A stretch of 64,000 bases of DNA from Arsukibacterium ikkense (lineage in GTDB: Bacteria; Pseudomonadota; Gammaproteobacteria; Enterobacterales; Alteromonadaceae): the NCBI RefSeq assembly GCF_000987775.1, contig NZ_LAHO01000001.1:248001-312000 (forward strand). Reading direction: 5' to 3'. Every line of letters begins with the position of its first letter. The first letter of the stretch is position 1. The notes under the pieces are model-generated. The model had not been told where the DNA came from. It made no database searches and saw only the letters and a list, made by a program, of their open reading frames with translations. Below, in pieces: positions 1 to 9,991 of this stretch. The position numbers and the translations under genes were made by a program.

Positions 1-942
1 TGGCGAGTGCAGTAAGGCATTGTAGTTGCTGCTGCTGATACCATGCACAAACAGGTTAGGGTCATAACTGGGGTTGGAATAAAACGCCAGCACTGCACCG
101 TCGCGTGGGTCCATGGCGACAATAGCGCCACGTTTTTGCTGCAGGGTTTGCTGGGCGGTAAGCTGTAAGCCCACATCCAGGCTTAACCGGATATTCTGGC
201 CGGAACGCGCAGGCACCGAACGTAATACGCGGATCACCCGGCCACGGTTATTTACTTCAACTTCCTGAAACCCCATCGTGCCATGCAGCTGTTCTTCGTA
301 GTAACGCTCCAGCCCCAACTTGCCTATTTCGCGGCTGGCGGCATAGTTAGGCAAACGCTCCTGCTCATCCAGCCGGCGTAAATCGTCAGTATTAATTTTG
401 CCAATATAACCCAGCGCATGGGTAAATAGATCGCCAAACGGGTAATGCCGGGTTAAACGGGCTTCGACGGTAACCCCGGGCAAACGGTGCAGATTAACCG
501 AAATAATGGCGACTTCTTCCTCGTCCAGCCGCTCTTTTAAGGCAATGGAGTTAAAACGACGCTGTTGGCGCACTTGCTGTAAAAAATCGTCTTGCTGTTC
601 AGCTGAGATGACAATTAATTCGGCAAGCTGCGCCAGGGTACTGTTGATATCGCTAATTTGTTCGGGTACCAGTTCCAGCGAAAATACCGGCCGGTTTTCT
701 GCCAGTAAAATACCGTTGCGATCTGTAATCAGGCCACGGTTCGGTGCCATAGGTAGCACCTTGATCCGGTTACCTTCAGAGCGGATCTGGTAATCCTGAT
801 ATGAGCGTACCTGCAGGTTGTACATGTTAAGTAAAATGATACTGAATAAGCTGCATACTACCAGCATAGCAACCAGCGCCCGGCTGTTAAATAACCGGGT
901 TTCGGCGGCGATATCCTGCATGGCAATACGCTTTTTTAGCAT
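1..942 (-). CDS. mrdA: Penicillin-binding protein 2 (peptidoglycan transpeptidase), 5' part only
   Basis: Elongation-specific transpeptidase of the rod complex, anchored in the inner membrane with its catalytic part in the periplasm. About 314 N-terminal residues are present: a short cytoplasmic segment, one membrane anchor near residues 18-40, then the dimerisation/pedestal region with typical PBP2 text such as APNRGLITDRNG and RHYPFGDLFTHALGYIG. The window ends at the segment FVHGISSSNYNALL, so the catalytic SxxK motif, expected shortly after, lies outside. The ATG at 942 overlaps the neighbourhood of the rlmH stop by a gap of only two bases, indicating co-transcription. The gene order rsfS-rlmH-mrdA matches E. 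coli. The truncation is the window edge, not a lesion. Confidence 0.95.
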   Translation of the reverse strand, partial: MLKKRIAMQDIAAETRLFNSRALVAMLVVCSLFSIILLNMYNLQVRSYQDYQIRSEGNRIKVLPMAPNRGLITDRNGILLAENRPVFSLELVPEQISDINSTLAQLAELIVISAEQQDDFLQQVRQQRRFNSIALKERLDEEEVAIISVNLHRLPGVTVEARLTRHYPFGDLFTHALGYIGKINTDDLRRLDEQERLPNYAASREIGKLGLERYYEEQLHGTMGFQEVEVNNRGRVIRVLRSVPARSGQNIRLSLDVGLQLTAQQTLQQKRGAIVAMDPRDGAVLAFYSNPSYDPNLFVHGISSSNYNALLHSP

Positions 943-944
943 AG

Positions 945-1415
945 CTACTCGCGATGATAAGGATGGTTAGTACTGATGCTCCAGGCCCGGTACAATGCTT
1001 CTGCTAACACTACCCGTACCATGGGGTGTGGCAGGGTTAACGCTGACAACGACCACTTTGCTTCGCTAACAGCGATGCAAGCCGGCGCAAGCCCTTCCGG
1101 GCCTCCGACCAGCAGGGCGATATCTCGGCCATCTTGCTGCCACTGTTCCAACCGCTGTGCCAACTGTGGGCTACTCCAGTTATCACCGGTTACTTCCAGC
1201 GTCACAACTTTGGCACCTTTGGGCACCGCGGCCAGCATTTTCTCGCCTTCGAGTTCTAAAATGCGCTTGATGTCGGCGTTTTTGCCGCGTTTGCCAGCCG
1301 CTATCTCTATTAGTTCCAACGGCATGTCGCGACCAAAGCGGCGGGCATATTCGTTAAAGCCATTTTGTACCCAGTCTGGCATTTTCGTGCCAACGGCGAT
1401 CAGGCTAAGCTTCAT
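945..1415 (-). CDS. rlmH: 23S rRNA (pseudouridine-1915-N3)-methyltransferase RlmH
   Basis: SPOUT-class methyltransferase that methylates pseudouridine 1915 in helix 69 of 23S rRNA on assembled 70S ribosomes, using S-adenosylmethionine. The 156 residues match the usual family length. The SAM-binding knot is visible as [11 protein letters not shown] (about residue 101) and the C-terminal [22 protein letters not shown], with the conserved end NHPYHRE. It lies six bases after rsfS and two bases before mrdA, so the three are probably one transcription unit. A plus-strand ORF of similar length opposite it (976-1452) is a shadow. Confidence 0.97.
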   Translation of the reverse strand: MKLSLIAVGTKMPDWVQNGFNEYARRFGRDMPLELIEIAAGKRGKNADIKRILELEGEKMLAAVPKGAKVVTLEVTGDNWSSPQLAQRLEQWQQDGRDIALLVGGPEGLAPACIAVSEAKWSLSALTLPHPMVRVVLAEALYRAWSISTNHPYHRE

Positions 1416-1421
1416 ACCGAC

Positions 1422-1742
1422 TCAGGCACTCCAGAGTTTTTCCAGCTGGTAGAAACTGCGGGTTTCGTCCAGCATGACATGTACGACTACCGAGTCTAAA
1501 TCAAGCAGCACCCACTCGCCGCTGCTTTCGCCTTCTATACCCAAAGGCTGAACCCCGACCTTTTTGCACTCTGCGGCCAGATAAGCGGCAACGGATTTAG
1601 CATGGCGGGTAGACGTACCAGAGCACACTACCATAAATTCGGTTACGCTGGATTTACCGCGTACGTCTAAGGTTACGATATCGCGACCTTTCAAATCATC
1701 AATTTTGTCTGTGACAAAGGCGACCAGTTCGTTCGTTTGCAC
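1422..1742 (-). CDS. rsfS: Ribosomal silencing factor RsfS
   Basis: RsfS binds ribosomal protein L14 (uL14) on the 50S subunit and blocks subunit joining when nutrients are scarce. The 106-residue protein shows the family core: DIVTLDVRGKSSVTEFMVVCSGTSTRHAKSVA in two parts, then GESSGEWVLLDLDSVVVHVM and the FYQLEKLW tail. The start is a GTG at 1742, preceded on the minus strand by GAGGA six bases upstream, which supports it over any internal start. A 60-base gap separates it from nadD, and the order nadD-rsfS-rlmH is conserved in gammaproteobacteria. Confidence 0.97.
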   Translation of the reverse strand: MQTNELVAFVTDKIDDLKGRDIVTLDVRGKSSVTEFMVVCSGTSTRHAKSVAAYLAAECKKVGVQPLGIEGESSGEWVLLDLDSVVVHVMLDETRSFYQLEKLWSA

Positions 1743-1805
1743 CTATTTTCCTCAATGCTGACTAAAAGCGGCTATTTTACCACAGTTTTAGCACTGTTAT
1801 AGCGC

Positions 1806-2471
1806 TTAGCTTTGATAGAGTCGATGTTGCTGAATATAGTTCAGTACGCTTGGTGCCAGGGTGCTGATATTTTGCTGCTGATTGGCCAGCGCAGCTCTGA
1901 TAGCTGTGGCACTGGCGGCAAAATCAGGGTTATCCAGCACAACAATATTGCCATGCGGCCTGCGCCTCAGGGCGCTGATATCAGCCCCGAACCCGGCTAG
2001 CAGGGCGGGGCAGTCGCCTTCATTGCTGGTATAGCCCGGGCGCTGGCAGACAATCAGATGGCTAAGGCGTAAGATAGTCTGCCATTGATACCACTGCTTA
2101 AGGTAGCTCAGTGAATCCATGCCGATAACAAAGGCCAGAGTGCAGTCTGGCATGGCTTGTTTTAACAACGCCAGACTGTCAGCAGTATAAGACGGACTGC
2201 TGCGGTCCAGCTCCAGTGGCTGCAATTGCATGCTGGGCTCACCGGCAATGGCCAGCTCAACCATATTTGCCCGGTGCGCGGCGCTGACCCCGGGGCTGGC
2301 CCTGTGGGGCGGCAGGTGGCATGGCATAAACTGCAACTGGTCTAGCGCGCAGTGCTCTAACACATAGCGGGCGCAGGCAAGATGGCCCTGGTGCACCGGA
2401 TCAAAGGTGCCGCCAAATATCCCTATCAGTGGGCTGTTTGCAGGTGATGTTTGAGACGCGGTATCAGTCAT
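1806..2471 (-). CDS. nadD: Nicotinate-mononucleotide adenylyltransferase
   Basis: Joins ATP and nicotinate mononucleotide to give nicotinate adenine dinucleotide in NAD synthesis. The nucleotidyltransferase motif GIFGGTFDPVHQGHL starts about residue 16 and carries the HxGH-type signature; a second conserved block, ASATAIRAAL, lies near the C terminus in place of the ISSTxxR motif. The reading frame stays open to 2585, but I place the start at the ATG at 2471 (221 residues): the upstream extension overlaps holA by over 100 bases and is unlike NadD. With this start it overlaps the end of holA by eight bases, consistent with coupled translation. Confidence 0.95.
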   Translation of the reverse strand: MTDTASQTSPANSPLIGIFGGTFDPVHQGHLACARYVLEHCALDQLQFMPCHLPPHRASPGVSAAHRANMVELAIAGEPSMQLQPLELDRSSPSYTADSLALLKQAMPDCTLAFVIGMDSLSYLKQWYQWQTILRLSHLIVCQRPGYTSNEGDCPALLAGFGADISALRRRPHGNIVVLDNPDFAASATAIRAALANQQQNISTLAPSVLNYIQQHRLYQS

Positions 2472-3507
2472 CACGATGCTGCTGCAAACTATAAGTACGT
2501 GGCACAGGCTTGATAAATAAACAGACCAGATGACTGAGCGCCGTGCTGATATCCGGTAACTTACCGCCCTTGTACAAGCGGTCAAAGGCGGCCAGTTCTT
2601 GCAGTAAGTAATCCAGATAGCCTAACGATAAACGCTGCAGCGCCTGCTGATAAAGTGGCTGGCGTTTGGGCCAGATCGCCAGCTGTTTAAATGCCTGGCT
2701 AAGGGCAATGCCTTGTTGTTGGTTGCGTTGTAATTGCTGCAGTTGCTGCACGTCTTTTTGCAATTGCCAGATAATAATGGCCGGCTCCAAATCCTGTTGC
2801 AACAAACGTTGCAAACGGTGCAGTGCCTGGCTGCCCTCACCAGCGAGAATCGCATCGCCCAACTGAAACACGGTAAAACTGGAATGGTCTGCCAAAAAGC
2901 CTGCCAGGGTATCGGCATCTATAGTGTGGTTGGGGTGAGTCAACGCCAGCTTTTCCAGCTCCTGACGCGCTGCCAGTAAGTTGCCGGCGCTATGGTGTTG
3001 TAACAGGGTTAAGGCATCGGCTGTCAGCTGCACGTTCTGTTGGCGGGCGCGCTGGGCCAGCCATTGGCCGGCCTGGCGATCATCTAGCGGATAAATGGCT
3101 ACTTGCACGGCAACGCTTTGCAGTTGTTTAAACCAGGCCAGTTTACTGACTTCGCCAAAGCCACGCTGGCCATGTAACAGCAGCACAATGTCGGGTGACA
3201 GGACGCTGGCTAACTGTTTTAGCTGATCACTGGCAGTTGGTGGCAGTTTCTGGCTCAGCTCCAGTTCAATCAGCCGTTTTTCGGCAAATAACGACATGGC
3301 ACCCAGCTCATTATGTAGCGCAGACCAGTCAAACTGATTATCCACGGTAAAGCTCAGTCTTTCATCATAACCCTGCGTTTTGGCGGCCTGACGCAGCGCA
3401 TCGATAGCTTCAATTTTTTGCAGCGGTTCTTCACCAAACACCAGATAACAACCGGCTAACCCTTGCTGAAGCTGGGCAGACAGTTGATTAGCGTAAAGCT
3501 TTTGCAT
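2464..3507 (-). CDS. holA: DNA polymerase III delta subunit
   Basis: Delta opens the beta sliding clamp as part of the clamp-loader complex. At 347 residues it has the usual length. Recognisable parts are the N-terminal MQKLYANQLSAQLQQGLAGCYLVFGEEPL, typical of HolA (nucleotide-binding-like fold with a degenerate P-loop), and the middle FFxxLR-related helical domain with SSFTVFQLGDAILAG. The ATG shares one base with the lptE stop (TAATG arrangement), and the 3' end overlaps nadD. The order lptE-holA-nadD is the same as in E. coli. Confidence 0.95.
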   Translation of the reverse strand: MQKLYANQLSAQLQQGLAGCYLVFGEEPLQKIEAIDALRQAAKTQGYDERLSFTVDNQFDWSALHNELGAMSLFAEKRLIELELSQKLPPTASDQLKQLASVLSPDIVLLLHGQRGFGEVSKLAWFKQLQSVAVQVAIYPLDDRQAGQWLAQRARQQNVQLTADALTLLQHHSAGNLLAARQELEKLALTHPNHTIDADTLAGFLADHSSFTVFQLGDAILAGEGSQALHRLQRLLQQDLEPAIIIWQLQKDVQQLQQLQRNQQQGIALSQAFKQLAIWPKRQPLYQQALQRLSLGYLDYLLQELAAFDRLYKGGKLPDISTALSHLVCLFIKPVPRTYSLQQHRDD

Positions 3508-3980
3508 TACTCCAACCGGGCCAGTTGACGGATGATCCTATTGGCGGCCTGCTGGCGTAACTCACTTAGCAATAAGTCCAGCTCTCGGGCTTTAGCCAGT
3601 GCCTGGTTGGGGTCATCCTGATAGTCTCGATACAGCTCAAACTGGTTAAAGGCCGGTTCGGCACCCGGCATAATCACATAATAGCTGACCTTGTAGATCA
3701 GCTCGTATTCCGCTACCTGGCCGCTGGGGAACAGCGACAAGGTGCGCCGCTCCAGGGTATCACTTACCAGCTGAATGCTGGGGGCATCGGCCTGCATACT
3801 GCTGAGCAGTTGCACATTGTTCTGACTTAAACGCTTGCTAACCAGCTTGGCCAGTTCAGAGTGGGCTTCGCTTTGCACATAAATAGCCGGAAACTGACTC
3901 AGTGGTAAGTTGCCGCGCAGATGAAAACCACAGCTGCTCAGCGCCAGCGCGAACGTGACCACTATCAGCGTTTTCAGCAT
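3507..3980 (-). CDS. lptE: LPS-assembly lipoprotein LptE
   Basis: LptE plugs the LptD barrel in the outer membrane and helps deliver lipopolysaccharide to the cell surface. The 157-residue protein begins with a lipoprotein signal (MLKTLIVVTFALALSSC, cleavage before Cys17) followed by GFHLRGNLPLS, the hallmark N terminus of this family (formerly RlpB). The mature part ends in a charged helix. It starts one base after the leuS stop and overlaps holA by one base, so leuS-lptE-holA-nadD are tightly linked. Confidence 0.95.
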   Translation of the reverse strand: MLKTLIVVTFALALSSCGFHLRGNLPLSQFPAIYVQSEAHSELAKLVSKRLSQNNVQLLSSMQADAPSIQLVSDTLERRTLSLFPSGQVAEYELIYKVSYYVIMPGAEPAFNQFELYRDYQDDPNQALAKARELDLLLSELRQQAANRIIRQLARLE

Positions 3981-3981
3981 C

Positions 3982-6567
3982 TCAGCTGACCACCAGATTC
4001 AGCAGTTTACCCGGCACATAAATCACTTTGCGGATACTGCCACCTTCCAGAAACCGCTGGACGTTATCTTCCTGCCTGGCCAGCTCCAGCACCTGTTGCT
4101 CGGTGGCGGCAGCGTTAACAGTAACTTTAGCCCGTACCTTACCATTAATCTGTACTACCACCAGTTTTTCGTCTTCTACCATGGCAAGCTGGTCTGCCAC
4201 CGGCCAGGGGGTTTGTTCAATGCCCTGGCTCTGGCCCATTTGCGCCCATAAGTACTGGGCAACATGCGGGGTGATTGGGTTTAACAGCTGCAATAACGCC
4301 AGCACCGCTTCATGCATCACTGCTTTGTCCTGCGCTGTTGCCAGACTGGCCCGCTGCAGTTTATTGCTTAGCTCCATAATGGCGGCGATTGCGGTATTAA
4401 AGGTGTAGCGCCTGCCAATATCGTCGCTGACTTTAAAAATGGTTTTATGCAGTTCACGGCGCAGGGTTTTTTGCTCATTGTTCAGCTCACTTACTTGCAG
4501 TGGCGCCGGATTACCGGCCGCTTTAACATCCTGCACCAGAGTATACACCCGCTTAATAAAGCGATGAGCCCCCTCGACCGCAGAGTCTGACCATTCCAGG
4601 GTTTGCTCTGGCGGGGCGGTAAACATCATAAATAACCGCACGGTATCGGCGCCATACTGGTTAATAACCTGTTGCGGGTCAATGCCATTGTTTTTTGATT
4701 TTGACATCTTGCTCATGCCGGCAGACAGCACAGGCAAGCCATCGCTTTTTAAAATAGCCTGGGTAATGCGGCCTTTGTCATCGCGCTCTACGCTGACATC
4801 CTGGGGGGATAACCACTGCTTGCCGCCATTGTCAGTGTCGCGGTAAAAGGTTTCAGCCAGCACCATGCCCTGGCATAGCAAGCGTTTAAAGGGTTCATCA
4901 CACTGCACCAGGCCCACATCGCGCAACAGTTTGTGGAAAAACCGGGCATATAACAAATGCAAAATAGCGTGTTCAATGCCACCAATATATTGGTCTACCG
5001 GCAGCCAGTAATTGGCCTTGGCCGGGTCCAGCATGGCTTTGTCATGATCCGGGCTGCAATAGCGGGCATAGTACCAGCTCGATTCCATAAAGGTGTCGAA
5101 GGTATCGGTTTCATGCAAGGCCGGCGCGCCGTTATAGTCGGTTTTGGCCCATTCAGGGTCGGCTTTAATCGGCGAGGTCACGCCATCCATCACCACATCT
5201 TCTGGCAGGCGCACCGGTAACTGGTCTTCAGGTACCGGCACCACTGAACCATCAGCTAAATTCAACATAGGAATAGGCGTGCCCCAGTAACGTTGGCGTG
5301 ACACGCCCCAGTCTCGCAAGCGGTAATTTACTTTTACTTCGCCACGGCCCAGGCTGGCCAGTTTGGCGGCAATCGCATTGAACGCCTCGGTAAAGGCCAG
5401 GCCGTCAAATTCAGCTGAGTTGATCAGGATACCTTTTTCGGTGTAAGCCGCCAGACTTAGATCGGCAGTATCACCACTGCTGGCAAGCACTACCTGCTTA
5501 ATAGTAAGGCCGTATTTTGTTGCAAATTCATAGTCGCGCTGATCATGGCCAGGTACCGCCATTACCGCGCCAGAGCCGTAATCCATCAGCACAAAATTGG
5601 CAACCCAAACCGGCAGTTGTTCACCGGTTAACGGGTGAATAGCAAAAATACCGGTAGCGCAGCCTTTTTTCTCCATGGTAGCCAGCTCAGCTTCCGCCAG
5701 CTTACCGCCTTTGCAGTCTTCAATAAAAGCGGCCAGCTCCGGGTTAGTTGCAGCAGCTTGCCGTGCCAACGGATGCTGCGCCGCAACCGCCAGATAGGTG
5801 ACACCGTATAAGGTATCCGGGCGGGTGGTGTACACCTCAACGTCGGACTGTTGCCCTGCGATGTCAAAACGGATATTGACGCCCTCAGAGCGGCCAATCC
5901 AATTTTTCTGCATGGTGCGCACTTGCTCGGGCCACTCAGTTAACTGCTCTAAATCGGCCAGTAACTCTTCGGCATAGGCGGTAATTTTAATAAACCACTG
6001 CGCCAGCTCGCGCTGCTCTACCACCGCGCCAGAGCGCCAGCCGCGGCCGTCGATAACCTGCTCGTTCGCTAATACGCACTGATCTACCGGATCCCAGTTA
6101 ACCGTGGCCATTTTTTTGTACACCAGGCCTTTTTCATACAGCTTGGTAAAGAACCACTGCTCCCAGCGGTAGTACTCGGGCTTGCAGGTGGCCACTTCGC
6201 GGCTCCAGTCATAGCCAAAACCCAGCCGCTTCAGCTGAGTTTTCATATAGTCGATATTTTCGTAAGTCCACTTGGCCGGAGCCGTTTTGTGGTTAATAGC
6301 GGCATTTTCCGCAGGCAGGCCAAAGGCATCCCACCCCATGGGCTGCATCACGTTTTTACCCTGCATCCGTTGAAAACGGCTAACCACATCACCTATGGTA
6401 TAGTTGCGAACATGACCCATATGCAAACGACCACTTGGGTAGGGAAACATCGACAAGCAATAAAACTTTTCTTTGCTGGGATCTTCCGTCACCTTAAAGG
6501 CGTTAGTTGCTTCCCACTGTTGTTGCAAAGCGGTTTCAATTTGCTGCGGGTCATATTGTTGTTGCAT
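3982..6567 (-). CDS. leuS: Leucyl-tRNA synthetase
   Basis: Class I synthetase charging tRNA-Leu. The HIGH-type motif is in [16 protein letters not shown] (about residues 43-58), the CP1 editing domain follows ([21 protein letters not shown]), and the KMSKS motif is in [14 protein letters not shown] near residue 620. The frame is open to 6639, but the ATG at 6567 gives 861 residues, nearly the E. coli length, and has GGAAG six bases upstream on the minus strand; an ATG two codons earlier sits directly against that site. The first gene of the leuS-lptE-holA-nadD run, divergent from the YbeL-family gene at 6700. Confidence 0.98.
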   Translation of the reverse strand: MQQQYDPQQIETALQQQWEATNAFKVTEDPSKEKFYCLSMFPYPSGRLHMGHVRNYTIGDVVSRFQRMQGKNVMQPMGWDAFGLPAENAAINHKTAPAKWTYENIDYMKTQLKRLGFGYDWSREVATCKPEYYRWEQWFFTKLYEKGLVYKKMATVNWDPVDQCVLANEQVIDGRGWRSGAVVEQRELAQWFIKITAYAEELLADLEQLTEWPEQVRTMQKNWIGRSEGVNIRFDIAGQQSDVEVYTTRPDTLYGVTYLAVAAQHPLARQAAATNPELAAFIEDCKGGKLAEAELATMEKKGCATGIFAIHPLTGEQLPVWVANFVLMDYGSGAVMAVPGHDQRDYEFATKYGLTIKQVVLASSGDTADLSLAAYTEKGILINSAEFDGLAFTEAFNAIAAKLASLGRGEVKVNYRLRDWGVSRQRYWGTPIPMLNLADGSVVPVPEDQLPVRLPEDVVMDGVTSPIKADPEWAKTDYNGAPALHETDTFDTFMESSWYYARYCSPDHDKAMLDPAKANYWLPVDQYIGGIEHAILHLLYARFFHKLLRDVGLVQCDEPFKRLLCQGMVLAETFYRDTDNGGKQWLSPQDVSVERDDKGRITQAILKSDGLPVLSAGMSKMSKSKNNGIDPQQVINQYGADTVRLFMMFTAPPEQTLEWSDSAVEGAHRFIKRVYTLVQDVKAAGNPAPLQVSELNNEQKTLRRELHKTIFKVSDDIGRRYTFNTAIAAIMELSNKLQRASLATAQDKAVMHEAVLALLQLLNPITPHVAQYLWAQMGQSQGIEQTPWPVADQLAMVEDEKLVVVQINGKVRAKVTVNAAATEQQVLELARQEDNVQRFLEGGSIRKVIYVPGKLLNLVVS

Positions 6568-6699
6568 TGACATCTTCCACGATAAAGTTCTGGCAGGGCC
6601 GGCAAGGCCGGAAAAAGTGGCTATAGCATACCGCAGCAAGGTTTTGACAACAATAAGTAAGCGCGTTGTCTATACTGGAAAAACCAACAAGGAGACACT

Positions 6700-7194
6700 A
6701 TGAGTGATTTTTATAAAAAGTATCAACGCTGGTTAGCCGAATTTAACCAGAATTTGCAGCAAAACCCGGATAATTACGATAATCAGTTGGTAAAGTTTGT
6801 TGATACTTTAAAAGCGTATTTACAAGCCGGCAAAGACTTAAGCGCCTATGAAACCCGCTTATTTATTGAAACCCTGAAACGGCAATGGCACGAACAACAG
6901 GAGCAGCAAACCGCAACCGACCAAACCGAGCATGAGCAAACGGTACCGTCGCTGTGGCCTGAGGCTTTATGGCAGGAGCTTAGCGGTATTACCGATAAAA
7001 CCCAGCTGGAATGGCAGGAGCTCACTGAGGATTTTAAGCACCAGGGGGTGTATTTTCAGGGAGAGATGGTCGGCATGGGCCGCTATCGTTGCAGCAATTG
7101 TTATCAGCATACCGATTATACCCATCCGTCGGAACTGCTGGCCTGCAGTGAGTGTGGTGCCGTGCAGTTTTACCGCGAAGGTTTGCCAGTGTAA
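6700..7194 (+). CDS. ybeL: YbeL-family zinc-ribbon protein
   Basis: A 164-residue soluble protein of the DUF1451/YbeL family, of unknown function. The N-terminal two thirds are helical and rich in Gln and Glu; the C terminus carries a zinc ribbon with two CxxC pairs (CSNC near residue 129 and CSEC near residue 151). A good ribosome site (AAGGAG) precedes the ATG. Its position divergent from leuS matches E. coli ybeL, which supports the name. Whether the ribbon binds nucleic acid or protein cannot be told from sequence. Confidence 0.9.
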   Translation: MSDFYKKYQRWLAEFNQNLQQNPDNYDNQLVKFVDTLKAYLQAGKDLSAYETRLFIETLKRQWHEQQEQQTATDQTEHEQTVPSLWPEALWQELSGITDKTQLEWQELTEDFKHQGVYFQGEMVGMGRYRCSNCYQHTDYTHPSELLACSECGAVQFYREGLPV

Positions 7195-7486
7195 TTTGCC
7201 GCTGAAGAGGCCGTTAACATAAAAATACCGATTTCTGATATTTTGTTGGGCTGCAAGCCAGTTTAACGCTGTTTTTGCTGGTTTTGTCGCCTGTAAACCC
7301 CTATAATGTGCGCTGTTTTTTTAGCTTAGAACAAAAAGTAACCAATGAGGAAGGGCCGGTGTAACTCCCACAACTATTACTAAATTGCTCATAAAGTTCA
7401 GCGTGCAGCCTGGGTAAGTAACTTTAAATGCAGTTTATGCTAAACGTCTGTGCTGAATGTCGGAAATTAACTTGTTGGACATATAA
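7195..7486 (+). promoter_or_regulatory. Upstream region of the SulP gene with a strong -10 element
   Basis: This 292-base gap holds no convincing gene. It contains a perfect TATAAT at 7302-7307, followed by a G/C-containing stretch, but no good -35 at the normal distance. If transcription begins just after it, the sulP mRNA would have a leader of about 170 bases. I do not recognise a known riboswitch class there. The promoter call is an inference from the -10 box alone. Confidence 0.35.
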
Positions 7487-8971
7487 ATGATTAACACCAT
7501 CAAACAGAACTGGTTCTCCAATATTAAAGGAGACGTTCTGGCCGCTATTGTGGTAGCGCTTGCCCTTATTCCTGAAGCTATTGCCTTTTCTATTATTGCC
7601 GGAGTCGACCCTAAGGTTGGCCTGTATGCATCCTTTGCTATTTGTTTAATTATTGCCTTTGTGGGCGCCCGCCCCGCCATGATTTCTGCTGCCACCGGCG
7701 CCATGGCGTTATTAATGATTACGCTGGTGAAAAACCATGGCCTGGAGTACCTGCTGGCTGCCACCTTATTGTGCGGAGTCATTCAGATTGTGTTTGGCCT
7801 GTTTAAGCTGGGCGACTTAATGCGCTTTGTCTCGCGCTCGGTCGTCACTGGTTTTGTTAATGCGCTGGCTATCCTGATTTTTATGGCGCAACTACCTGAG
7901 CTAAGTGGCACCTACGGTACCGTTACGGTATATGGCATGACGGCGCTGGGCCTGGCCATTATTTACTTATTTCCTTATGTCACCAAGACGGTGCCATCGC
8001 CACTGGTATGTATAGTGGTGCTAACTGCGCTGGCTTTGTATTTTGGCCTGGATATTCGCACAGTGGCGGATATGGGCGAGCTACCAGACAGCCTGCCGAT
8101 TTTCCTGTGGCCTGATGTACCACTGAATTTTGAGACGTTGCAAATTATCTTCCCCTACTCACTGGCATTGGCAGTGGTGGGTATACTCGAGTCACTGATG
8201 ACGGCCACTATCGTCGATGATTTAACCGATACCAGCAGTGATAAAAACCGCGAATGTGTTGGCCAGGGTGTGGCGAATTTAGGCTCGGGTTTAATTGGCG
8301 GTATGGCCGGTTGCGCCATGATTGGCCAATCTATTATCAATGTTAAGTCTGGCGGCCGTACCCGTTTATCTACCCTGTTGGCAGGTGTTATTTTACTGGT
8401 GATGGTAGTGTTCTTAGATAAATGGGTGGGCTTGATCCCAATGGCAGCATTGGTGGCAATTATGATTATGGTGTCGATAGGTACCTTTAGCTGGTCGTCG
8501 GTAAAAGACTTGCGTAAAAACCCGAAAAGCTCGTCTGTGGTGATGATTATGACCGTTATCGTGGTGGTGGCGACGCATAACCTGGCATACGGCGTATTGG
8601 TTGGCGTGCTGTTAAGCGCACTGTTTTTTGCAAATAAGGTGGGGCAGATTTTATATATTGGCTCTAAGCTGTCGGCCGACGGCCACGAGCGCGAGTACAC
8701 CGTGGTTGGCCAGGTGTTTTTTACCTCAGCCGAACAATTTATCGGCGCCTTTGATTTTAAAGAAGCAGTAGAGAAAGTAAAAATTGATTTGCACCGGGCA
8801 CATTTCTGGGACATTACTGCCATTAGCTCGCTGGATAAAGTAGTGCTGAAATTCCGCCGCGAAGGTACCGAAGTAGAGCTGGTGGGCTTAAACGAAGCCA
8901 GCGCCACTCTGGTTGATAAATTTGCGGTGCATAATCAGCCCGATGCCGTAGCAAAGTTAATGGGGCACTGA
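7487..8971 (+). CDS. SulP-family inorganic anion transporter (possibly Na+/bicarbonate)
   Basis: Inner-membrane SLC26/SulP carrier of 494 residues. The N-terminal part is the transport domain with about 10-14 hydrophobic segments, starting [37 protein letters not shown], which is the SulP signature region; [16 protein letters not shown] is also typical. A C-terminal STAS domain runs from about residue 395 to the end ([15 protein letters not shown]). Substrates in the family include sulfate, bicarbonate and other anions; sequence alone does not settle it. The following genes encode a universal stress protein and an NhaD antiporter, so a Na+-linked bicarbonate role like that of BicA is plausible, but this is inference. 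Confidence 0.9.
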   Translation: MINTIKQNWFSNIKGDVLAAIVVALALIPEAIAFSIIAGVDPKVGLYASFAICLIIAFVGARPAMISAATGAMALLMITLVKNHGLEYLLAATLLCGVIQIVFGLFKLGDLMRFVSRSVVTGFVNALAILIFMAQLPELSGTYGTVTVYGMTALGLAIIYLFPYVTKTVPSPLVCIVVLTALALYFGLDIRTVADMGELPDSLPIFLWPDVPLNFETLQIIFPYSLALAVVGILESLMTATIVDDLTDTSSDKNRECVGQGVANLGSGLIGGMAGCAMIGQSIINVKSGGRTRLSTLLAGVILLVMVVFLDKWVGLIPMAALVAIMIMVSIGTFSWSSVKDLRKNPKSSSVVMIMTVIVVVATHNLAYGVLVGVLLSALFFANKVGQILYIGSKLSADGHEREYTVVGQVFFTSAEQFIGAFDFKEAVEKVKIDLHRAHFWDITAISSLDKVVLKFRREGTEVELVGLNEASATLVDKFAVHNQPDAVAKLMGH

Positions 8972-9056
8972 TTTCAGATAAGTTGATCTTAGATAATTTG
9001 CACTCAGCCGAATTGCAGTAGGCTGAGTCGAATACAGGCAACAGGAGACAATAATA

Positions 9057-9911
9057 ATGACAAAAAAAGTAATGGCATGTATTGATGCCTCACCTTATGC
9101 CGAAGCCGTATGCGATTACGCGGTATGGGCTGCTAACCGTCTGTCAGTGCCTATGGCCGTTATTCATGTGCTGGATAAAGCCCAGCATACACATACCCCC
9201 GACTTAAGCGGCAGTATTGGTTTAGGTTCGCAAGAGGTATTATTGCAGCAACTGGCCGAGCTGGACGAAAAGCACGGCAAGTTAGCGCTGGAACGCGGCC
9301 GTTTAATGCTGGATGCGGCCAGAAGCCGGGCCGAGCAAGCCGGTGTTAATGGGGTAGATGAGCGTTTGCGTCACGGTACCCTGGTAGAAACCCTGGTAGA
9401 GTTAGAAGAAGAAACCCGCTTACTGGTAATGGGCAAGCGTGGTTTTAGCAGTGCCGATGCCCATGGCCATATGGGGTTGCATGTTGAGCAGGTAATTCGC
9501 CGCCTGCACAAGCCGATACTGTTAACCCAGCAAAGCTACAAAGCACCGCAGCGCATTATGCTGGCATACGATGGCAGTGCCACCGCCCTAAAAGGCCTGG
9601 AAATGCTGGCAGCCAGCCCGTTGGGCAAAGGCTTGCCAGTGCATCTGGTGATGGCCGGTGCCAATATTGAAGCAGCTCAGCAGCAAATGGAAACGGCAGC
9701 CCAGATTTTACGCAATGCCGGTTTTGATACCAGGGTGGCTATTGTCGGTGGCGAACCAGAAGAAGTACTAAATCAGTATCAGCAGGAACATCATATCGAC
9801 CTGATGGTAATGGGGGCTTATGGCCATTCCCGGATCCGTCAGTTTATTGTTGGCAGTACCACTACTGCCATGATCAGCAAGGCTAAGTGTTCCTTGTTGA
9901 TCCTTCGCTGA
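9057..9911 (+). CDS. Tandem-domain universal stress protein
   Basis: Cytoplasmic UspA-superfamily protein of 284 residues made of two Usp domains (about 1-152 and 158-284). The first starts MACIDASPYAEAVCDYAVWAA; the second starts IMLAYDGSATALKGLEML and ends with the ATP-binding type signature MGAYGHSRIRQFIVGSTTTAM, that is G-2x-G-9x-G-S. The first copy has a related but altered loop (MGKRGFSSADAHGHMG). It follows the SulP gene by 85 bases with a clear AGGAG ribosome site, and a long hairpin terminator follows it. Tandem Usp proteins often sit beside transporters and may sense nucleotides to tune them; that is inference here. Confidence 0.93.
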   Translation: MTKKVMACIDASPYAEAVCDYAVWAANRLSVPMAVIHVLDKAQHTHTPDLSGSIGLGSQEVLLQQLAELDEKHGKLALERGRLMLDAARSRAEQAGVNGVDERLRHGTLVETLVELEEETRLLVMGKRGFSSADAHGHMGLHVEQVIRRLHKPILLTQQSYKAPQRIMLAYDGSATALKGLEMLAASPLGKGLPVHLVMAGANIEAAQQQMETAAQILRNAGFDTRVAIVGGEPEEVLNQYQQEHHIDLMVMGAYGHSRIRQFIVGSTTTAMISKAKCSLLILR

Positions 9912-9953
9912 TAAAACAGACAACCCGGCGCCCTGCCGGGTTGTCTGTTTTAT
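9911..9953 (+). terminator. Long hairpin terminator after the Usp gene
   Basis: A perfect 19-base-pair inverted repeat (arms 9911-9929 and 9935-9953, loop of five bases) followed by TGTTTTA. The left arm begins in the usp stop codon. It should end the sulP-usp transcript and probably separates it from nhaD, which begins 38 bases later. The A-rich 5' side makes it potentially bidirectional. Confidence 0.85.
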
Positions 9954-9991
9954 TGTTTTACTATTGTTGTTTAAATTTGAAGTAGCCAATC

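Noticed and set aside
976..1452. Plus-strand 158-codon ORF opposite rlmH
   Set aside because: Shadow frame; Cys/Ser/Pro-rich composition, no ribosome site, and rlmH on the other strand is certain.
8155..8907. 250-codon ORF antisense to the SulP gene
   Set aside because: Low-complexity Thr/Ile/Pro composition from the complement of membrane helices; no ribosome site.
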